A stretch of DNA of 64,000 nucleotides from Elysia chlorotica (Eukaryota > Mollusca > Gastropoda > Plakobranchidae): NCBI GenBank assembly GCA_003991915.1, contig RQTK01000337.1, forward strand, positions 369,967 through 433,966, in the 5' to 3' direction. The notes below the pieces were generated by a model. That model did not search any database. It saw only the letters and a list, made by a program, of their open reading frames with translations, and was not told the DNA's origin. A program made the position numbers and the translations under genes. Shown here one piece after another: positions 58,201-64,000 of the stretch (positions are counted from its first letter, which is position 1; each line of letters opens with the position of its first letter).

Positions 58201-61056
58201 ATTGATAGTCTGCTTTAGGGAACAGCCTAGAAGTTAACTTTATCCCATGTTGACATTAAACATTGACTGTAAAGAAAAATCAGATTTACTGTATATAAAG
58301 CCATTATATGTTATCTTATTCCACTGCTCACACAACATGATGGATCAAAAAAAAGAAAGAAAAAAAACACTGTGATAGAGTTTGAGCATACACATAAAAT
58401 TGATGGGGGAAAGAACATTTAAAAATTGAAGTGGTAAATTCTGATTTACATTTTCACTTTCAGAATTAAAATCAACATTTTTAAAAATATAAAAAGTATA
58501 GCATCAATCTGAAAAAATTGGTATGTGTACCACAAGTGGTTGAAGAAAAAAAAAAAGATTAAAATACCTCTGGGGAGCTGCAAGTTATATTATAATAATA
58601 TAATCACAATGCCAAAAAAACTTTGTTCTGGAATCTTCTTTTAAATTTGATATAATTCAAATCATCAAAGTTGTAAGTTTCTGTAACTAGTTTATGTGAA
58701 TGAGTTCTTTTGACAAAAATAGATCAGAAAAAGCCTTGGTACAATCTCTAAAGCTTGTTGGTTTTACTGCAAAACTACGAACTGTGTTCAAGATGTGAAG
58801 ATGCACAGAGATGCTTGACATATAATACAAAAATCTCAAATCAATGGCACTTGGCATCAAAGTCCAAACTGGTTTCACAATTCTTGAATTAAGAACCTTT
58901 ATTAATTCTGACAAAAACAATGAGCTAGCTAAGTAGCAGGGCGACTAATCCTACCAACTTCATTTTTTATTCCTCTGTAGCTTTAAATATTAAATCCACC
59001 AAAACTGGCTGCCACTAACTGCACCTTAGTTACTCTAAATCACTCAGAAACGCTCATAGCGTTGTTTAAATCATTTATGGAACTGTTCAAAAAACGCCGT
59101 CAGCGTACATGAACAAGAAGCTCATGAATGTATGTCATACTGACTAAAAACAAAGAGTACATTCATACATGTATTTATAATCAGAAATAATGATTAAAGT
59201 GCAAAAGTTCAATCTTGCTTTAGAGCCAAGTTTTACTTAATTCAGTTGAGTTGGTTTAACATCTAACATCAGCATTATATAGGCTATATTGTGGACGTGC
59301 CCAAAACTGACATCTGACAATTTTATGTGCTGCCCCACACGAGACATTTTATGTGGCATACACAATTTTTTTTTAACAGTTAAAGAGTTACTAGTACTGT
59401 AGTATAGTGAATGTTTAGTTAGTTGAATTTTTTTAAAGAACTTTTCAGTTTCATAGCCAACAGAAATTCTTTCGATAGGAGTTTCTATGGTAGTTGATTA
59501 CACTAAGAGGTGGCAGGCTCAGCAAACTGCAGTCTAGAATACTGTATTATGTAAATTAGTTACACAATGTCGGACATTAGCTCATATATTCATAAATGAT
59601 ACTAGTATAAACTTACTCAGCATGAAAATTTATACAGGTAAATTTTTTTAGAGTTTAATTTTTATATATAAAATATTTTTATCTTTATTTTATATATAAT
59701 AATTTCTACTACTAGCAGCTTAGTTGTAAGTTGTTTTTTTTTAATGAAACCAAACTTTATAAAATTGAGATAGAATTAAGATGCGAACTGCTTAAAATAA
59801 TGTTACTAGATCTTTAATTAATCTTGGTGGTTGGAAAATGTGACGGCTTGTAAAAATTGATTTATAAGGGGGAAAAAAATTAAACGGTGTAAAACTAAGA
59901 AAGGCAGCATCGCGAAGATAATTATAAAGTAAAAATTGACTTTAAGCAGTGCCCTCTTATTTTTAATTTTAAAAAATTATGATTCTGTTCTGATGGACAT
60001 TATTTTTCCCTTGTAACTATTGACTATATAATTCATGAGCATGTTACCATGTACGCATATTTTTTTAATCTAAAGTTCTAGAATATTATCTTTTACATAA
60101 ACCCAAAAAATCAAACTTAAAATTTCTCATAGAATGGTCGACTTGTTAATCTATATCTAGGCCTAAATAGAATTAGGCCATGTGTTGTTTTTTTTATCTA
60201 TCACACTTGTAACTCAATTCTCCCTCGATCTGTCCTCTTGTATTTCCTAGTTCAAATTTATAACTGCTCTCTGTAAAAGAAAAGCAAATGGGGTTAGTTT
60301 ACGTTGTAGATGTAGTCTTGATTAAGAGTTGACTTACCTAATACTTGGACTGCGAGATGAACCTCTTTTCTCTTTTTTGTATGCATGAGGGCTGGGGCTC
60401 CTATACCGCCTGTCATTATTATCTTTGATGTCAGAGCTGTAGGCTTTGGGCAAGTCAGCATAAGCTCTTGGGTACTCCTTGGTTGACTCCACTGAAGCAT
60501 GGGATTTTGATGACCAAGAATGCTTAGGGTTAGACGAGTCTCTTTGGTTGCTGTGAGTAATGTAGTCTATATCAGGCGACTGATGCCGAGGTCTTTTCTG
60601 TTTCTTTGCCTTTTGTCTATGTTGCGACCTTTGGCGCGGGCTTTCATCGTGTGTCCGCGGAGATCTGCTTCGACCATCCCTGTATATTCGTATGGCAGTT
60701 GCAGGGGACTCTGCCCTACGACCAGAGCGCTCTTTTGAATGGCCTGAGGATCTCCCTGTGGATGAATGACCAGAATTTCTGTGCGGACCATTCTGTGTTG
60801 GGCTTGTTGAAACAATGTCTGAGTCTGAGCTGATGTCATCATAATCGACCAAGGGTTTATGTGATGGGTGCTGCTGTCGATTATCTCGGTCCTTTGATCT
60901 TCTGCGGTGACTCTTTTTCTTCTTCGATTTTCTCTTTGAACTTGATCCAAATGGTTGAGTTAGTGATGAATGAGAATGTGAGCTGCTTTGAGGCCCCACA
61001 GCATAAGACCTTGCGTCAAATTCATCGTCGTAGATCGCTTTCCTTCGTTTCGGCAT
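45237..61056 (-). CDS. CDK12: cyclin-dependent kinase 12/13 orthologue
   Basis: A cyclin K-dependent kinase of the Pol II C-terminal domain, nuclear, acting in elongation and RNA processing (family knowledge). Coding exons, 5' to 3': 61056-60338, 58127-57525, 55838-55674, 54896-54763, 52842-52672, 50320-50131, 49615-49454, 48710-48516, 48023-47892, 46257-45237; total 1163 codons, phases consistent. Residues 1-500 are RS-rich and disordered, with conserved islands [13 protein letters not shown] (68-80), [16 protein letters not shown] (299-314), STLPQLPLP (417-425), DLPLPP (460-465) and FKRPK. The kinase domain is about 518-812: GEGTYGQV, catalytic K547, PITAVRE (559-565), HRDIKCSN (648-655), DLG (668-670, normally DFG), T-loop T685, and DCHELW (830-835) after it. 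The C-terminus has a CDK13-like [12 protein letters not shown] (1034-1045). The symbol is by orthology; invertebrates have one gene for CDK12 and CDK13. Confidence 0.96.
46258..47891 (-). other. CDK12: CDK12/13 last intron
   Basis: About 1.6 kb, donor gtaagt, acceptor tattttcag, phase 2. The plus-strand frame at 46396-46698 (100 codons) has no recognisable domain and no splice or poly(A) context. I see no repeat. Confidence 0.75.
49637..49852 (-). repeat. GTCCAAC-family SINE in CDK12/13 intron
   Basis: Begins cacgtccaacgtcagcac and continues through ataccatgactcctgtctta to a degenerate tRNA-like end. It starts about 20-25 bases upstream of the acceptor of the DLG exon, so it abuts or overlaps the branch-point region. 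Confidence 0.8.
50501..50750 (-). repeat. GTCCAAC-family SINE in CDK12/13 intron
   Basis: Contains ggttttaacgtccagcgtca, gacgtactccaagactgatg and ccacgactcctgtctcagcc, with a worn tRNA-like right end. About full length. Confidence 0.85.
51951..52180 (+). mobile_element. piggyBac-like transposase N-terminal fragment
   Basis: A plus-strand frame reads [20 protein letters not shown], then DFDIVSDDS, an SRSRSSS stretch and, after one in-frame stop, acidic sequence ending [11 protein letters not shown]. An N-terminus of the form LLT.EQ.L..L followed by an Asp/Ser-rich acidic tract is typical of piggyBac-derived (PGBD-type) transposases. The DDD catalytic region is absent. GATCTA repeats inside the fragment encode the SRSRS and DLDVDL parts. 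It is antisense to CDK12/13. The assignment rests on composition and a short motif, so it is tentative. Confidence 0.35.
53356..53596 (-). repeat. GTCCAAC-family SINE in CDK12/13 intron
   Basis: Contains aaaatccaatgtcagcactg, ggataccatgactcctgttt and actgacaccgacccaaccag, and ends in a degenerate tRNA-like segment with gcccccca. Confidence 0.85.
53817..54143 (+). mobile_element. LINE RT C-terminal fragment
   Basis: A 108-codon plus-strand frame contains [12 protein letters not shown] and [20 protein letters not shown]. This is the pattern of the region after the RT palm in many non-LTR elements (AK.AF.KMK, then TRRR.L.CYIEPVL.YG). The N-terminal half of the frame is not recognisable. There is no RT core nearby. 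It is antisense to CDK12/13 and dead. Confidence 0.45.
55208..55270. repeat. (GA)n microsatellite
   Basis: About 30 GA units directly abutting the tail end of the SINE at 55273. Confidence 0.95.
55273..55425 (-). repeat. GTCCAAC-family SINE, 3' half
   Basis: Contains ggttggtttaacgtccaaca, ggccatattgtggacggacc and ccatgactcctgtctcagcc, then stops short of the tRNA end. In a CDK12/13 intron. Confidence 0.85.
55839..57524 (-). other. CDK12: CDK12/13 intron, no element seen
   Basis: About 1.7 kb, donor gtaaat, acceptor attattatcag. Short minus-strand frames at 56.4 and 56.85-57.14 kb have no protein character. Confidence 0.7.
58128..60337 (-). other. CDK12: CDK12/13 first coding-region intron
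   Basis: About 2.2 kb, donor gtaagt, acceptor tgtttttcag. It holds one SINE fragment at 59244-59345; the rest is A/T-rich, with no other gene. Confidence 0.75.
59244..59345 (-). repeat. GTCCAAC-family SINE, tail fragment
   Basis: Contains ggtttaacatctaacatcag, tataggctatattgtggacg and acaattttatgtgctgcccc. The tRNA half is missing. Confidence 0.8.
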
Positions 61057-61195
61057 ATCTGTAAATGAAAGTTCAAGAGTTAGATTAAAATGCAGATCTA
61101 GATATCTAGATTTAGAATCATAAAGATAATCCTTACAAGTTTCCAGTAACTTCGGTGTACAAACAGTGATATCTGTATCAATTATCATACTCACT
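61057..61195 (-). promoter_or_regulatory. CDK12: 5' UTR intron of CDK12/13 (acceptor seen, donor proposed)
   Basis: The first coding exon opens with a splice acceptor (tcatttacag) at 61059-61068, leaving only two bases before the ATG (codons MPKRRK). The 5' UTR must therefore lie upstream. A good donor, ttttaca|gtgagt, ends at 61195 and would give a 136-base intron. Another candidate, ctaccag|gtaatt, lies at about 62205. The true first exon is undecided. Confidence 0.5.
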
Positions 61196-62680
61196 GTAAA
61201 ATGTAAGCTAATGTTACTTTTATATTACATCCAGTTCATATAGTTTGAAAAATGCTCTATACTATAGCTACCGTTGCCTAGATCTCAAATGAAGATTTAG
61301 GTCTAGGGTGGATCTCCATCGCCGCACATGTAGGTCTAGATCTAGGTATACTTTACTCCAGCCTACACGCACCAAATGGTGGCTCTGGAATCTACGTACA
61401 AGACTTTAAATCTAAATATCGAATCTACAAAGCCTACATAGATCTAGATCTATGCCTTGTCCGGATTCTAGATCTTATTTCAGACTGATAAAATTACCAC
61501 CCGCCGCTAGTGCGCACCCCTTAGTTAACGGCTGCTCTACTTCCAAGAATGAGCCGGAAAGTCCAAATAGTCATTTCTACCTTACACCAATAACACCTCC
61601 CGCTTTAACTGTTGGTAAAATGAGCCCTGACTGTATCTTCAGTTGATGTTGCCCCAGAATTTACTATGGTGTTTATCTACCTCCCATGAATTTGTGAATA
61701 TCGCTAGGCCCTACTTCTTGTTATCTTCTTGCCATACTCCCAATAATTTTACAAGTTAAATTATCAGATGGTTGAAATGTAAAAAGATTGAGACTGATTG
61801 ACCCGACCTATTCCAGTTTTCTCAAGTTCGTTCTCGACCGGCCCTGACTAAACATGAAGGAACTACGTCATCATTTATCACGATCACGATCAGTAAAGGG
61901 ATTGTGGGAGAAGCCTAAAATCTGTGCGCAGATCTAGGGCCTACATCCCTAGGCTCGATTTTATTTTTATTCGAACTAATTATTTACATTTAGAACGTTA
62001 AAATTATCCAATTTAAGTAATTAATATATCTATATCACAATGGCACATTCTTTCTTCTTCAAAGCTAACTTAGCTGCTTAAAAGTTAAATTTCATCTGTG
62101 TCGCATAAATTTAACTAGCCTACGTTCTCTGTAAACGTAATATTTCAGGAATTTTTCGCTTCACGAAATTCAATTTTTTAAGAAAAGAAAAAAAAAGCAA
62201 TTACCTGGTAGACCCATAGCATCTACAGCATTTTTGTGATATTCAAGACACACAAGTGCAAGTCAGAATGTTGTTATTATTTAAATTCCTTGGTTATCGG
62301 TTTAAGCCTATTAGTTCTTCTTCTTCTTCTTCTTCTTCTTCTTCTTCTTCTTCTTCTTCTTCTTCTTCTTCTTCTTCTTCTTCTTCTTCTTCTTCTTCTT
62401 TTTTGCAAATTAGTTGATTGGATTAGAACAGAGATGGGTCCTATAGTTAATAATCGTCTCCTCGTGGATAATCTTGAGAGCTATGCAGATTCAAAGCAGT
62501 AATTTTAGACACAGAAAAAAAAGTAATTATCAAGTCCCTCAGGCAGTTTAACACTAAGATTATTATATGTACATTAAATTGATAATGACATTGGTAATGA
62601 AAAACTAGGCTGTTATTTTGACTTGGCCTGTATTTTCACCAAAGAGATTCCCCTATAAATAACCCACCTCAGTAAACGTT
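61196..62680. other. upstream flank of CDK12/13
   Basis: Contains GATCTA-type repeats (about 61.26-61.46 kb), a 64-codon plus-strand frame without recognisable content, and the TTC microsatellite. The promoter of CDK12/13 should be in this interval, but I see no defined core element. Confidence 0.5.
62315..62404. repeat. (TTC)n microsatellite
   Basis: About 29 uninterrupted TTC units; on the minus strand (GAA)n. The poly-Leu plus-strand ORF across it is an artefact. Confidence 0.97.
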
Positions 62681-63560
62681 ATGACCAGTGGCTATTTGTC
62701 CGATAACCGGACAAATTTAATAGCAAACAGACGACAAATAGTCAAAGGGCTATTTATCCGGCAGCCTTGGGTATGTGATCCACCTAAAGGTTGTGACAGT
62801 TGTTTCTGTTGGAGACGTATCGTGTTCTTAAATCTGAAGGTAGTGGGAGTAGTAGTAGGCCCTTATTCCATGTACATCCCTTCTTATGATGATATTTCAC
62901 ATTCTGAACATGTCTCTGTGCTCCAAAGTATGGTCAATGTTTTGGATGTTGATGATGTTGTTTCTGTTGATCAAATTCAAGATGCAAGCACTGTTCCTTC
63001 TAGTTCTACCCATGCTCCTCCTGTAATATTGTTTCCTCCATGAACTTGCTGTTGATAACACTGCTGCAAGATTGCCAGCAGAGTGGCCTAAATGTCTAGG
63101 TTTGTGAAGCCACTGGGGCGCCCAGGAACAAAACGAAAGTTATGTACTAAATCCTTCAAAGGGGCGTGTGGTGAGAGAAGTAGGAGCATTCCAAAAATGT
63201 AGCAAGAACTTCCGGAAAATTCTAAGAAAAAACTTCTTCTTAATTCTGTATCTTGTTTTATTTCAGTTTCTCATTCCGTGACCACTTGTGGTAATTTAAA
63301 ACCTTTCAGTTTCACTGAATTTAGTGATACTATTCTAGATGAGAAAGTAGATCTTTCCATAATTAAACAGTTCTTTGAGCTGTCAGCATTGGGAGAAAGT
63401 CCTTGACCGTGTTGCCTAATGCCGAGATGATGCTACATGTATTTTCTTCTCCGGTCAGGATAAGGAGCTTGATAACCAACAATAAGATGATGCAGAGTTC
63501 ATCTGTGTTGGTTGAAGTTCCAGAAAGTTTGTTCAAAACTGGTTTGGTGATTCATGTTTG
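62681..63560 (+). pseudogene. decayed ORF of unknown origin
   Basis: A 120-codon plus-strand frame (62681-63043) is followed by further protein-like stretches in more than one frame: LAVDNTAARLPAEWPKCLGL, GRPGTKRKLCTKSFKG, LPENSKKKLLL and FSFTEFSDTILDEKVDLSII. The GRPGTKRK word recalls basic linkers in transposon-encoded proteins, but I cannot name a family. The element looks broken in several places. It begins beside a small hairpin (62696-62720). Confidence 0.3.
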
Positions 63561-64000
63561 TAACGGTAGTGTTAGTACTTAAAATGAAAAGAGTTGATTG
63601 ATCAGGGTCTATAAACATGTAATTCAATATAAGTTTTTAGTTGAGCAATGTATTAAGATTCTGAATTGAATTTTTCTTTTTCAAACTTTTTGTCTTTTTT
63701 GAGTTAAATGAATTGATTATTTACTGTACATAGCACTGTCCACAATATTATTTTGCATTTGAACGACTAAACATTTCCTTGATATAATTAATGTTATTGT
63801 GGCTTTCGTCAATGGAGTTGGAATATAGCAATCAAAATATGCACTTTAACATGTGTTACGATCAAAGTTCTCAGTTTTATAATACTCGTATGTATATCTT
63901 ATATTTTAATTTAATTACTATGATTTAATATGCATGTGATGCATGGATCTTTTGAAAAGGCAATATGAATGTAATTGCTAATGTATACCGGTATTTATTC
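63561..64000. other. right edge, A/T-rich, nothing identified
   Basis: Short frames only; no exon signals or repeats recognised. Confidence 0.6.

Noticed and set aside
60520-61064. ORFs on the plus strand and in another minus frame over the first CDK12/13 exon
   Set aside because: Shadow frames of the RS-rich coding exon.
62236-62502. Poly-Leu ORF
   Set aside because: Product of the TTC microsatellite.

Overview
This is animal nuclear DNA. It is AT-rich and intron-dense, with GT-AG introns in conserved genes, many GA, ATT, GTT and TTC microsatellites, tRNA-derived SINEs and decayed LINE pieces. The two secure genes are a ciliary protein and a CDK12/13 kinase. The kinase combines motifs that vertebrates divide between CDK12 and CDK13, which points to an invertebrate with one unduplicated copy. 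The repeat style (GATCTA-type repeats, TACATGTA words, a SINE containing GGTTTAACGTCCAAC) suggests a mollusc, probably a gastropod. That placement is inference; no rRNA or mitochondrial marker is present.

Layout. (1) 83-6381, minus strand: an unrecognised multi-exon gene made of short exons with compatible splice phases, too short to show as long ORFs. (2) 7270-24076, plus strand: CFAP69, reconstructed as 21 coding exons and 942 codons, head-to-head with gene 1 and with 888 bp between the two start codons. (3) 24.1-45.2 kb: mostly non-coding, with ATT and GTT microsatellites, several copies of one SINE, a decayed LINE with a SINE inside it, a cluster of caspase-like exons on the minus strand (31.5-32.5 kb), and a nearly identical tandem duplication at 39.4-41.5 kb. 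(4) 45237-61056, minus strand: the CDK12/13 orthologue in 10 coding exons (1163 codons), with an upstream non-coding 5' exon implied by a splice acceptor two bases before the ATG. Its introns hold more SINE copies, a piggyBac-like N-terminal fragment and a LINE fragment. (5) 61.2-64 kb: upstream flank of CDK12/13, a long TTC microsatellite and a decayed ORF of unknown origin.

Roles. CFAP69 belongs to the axonemal central apparatus. CDK12/13 with cyclin K phosphorylates the RNA polymerase II C-terminal domain. The two are neighbours, not a pathway. The most notable points are the DLG in place of DFG in the kinase, the hidden gene opposite CFAP69, the caspase-like exons, and eleven SINE copies that all point the same way. 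All exon joins were made by eye from splice signals and reading phase, with no transcript or database support.
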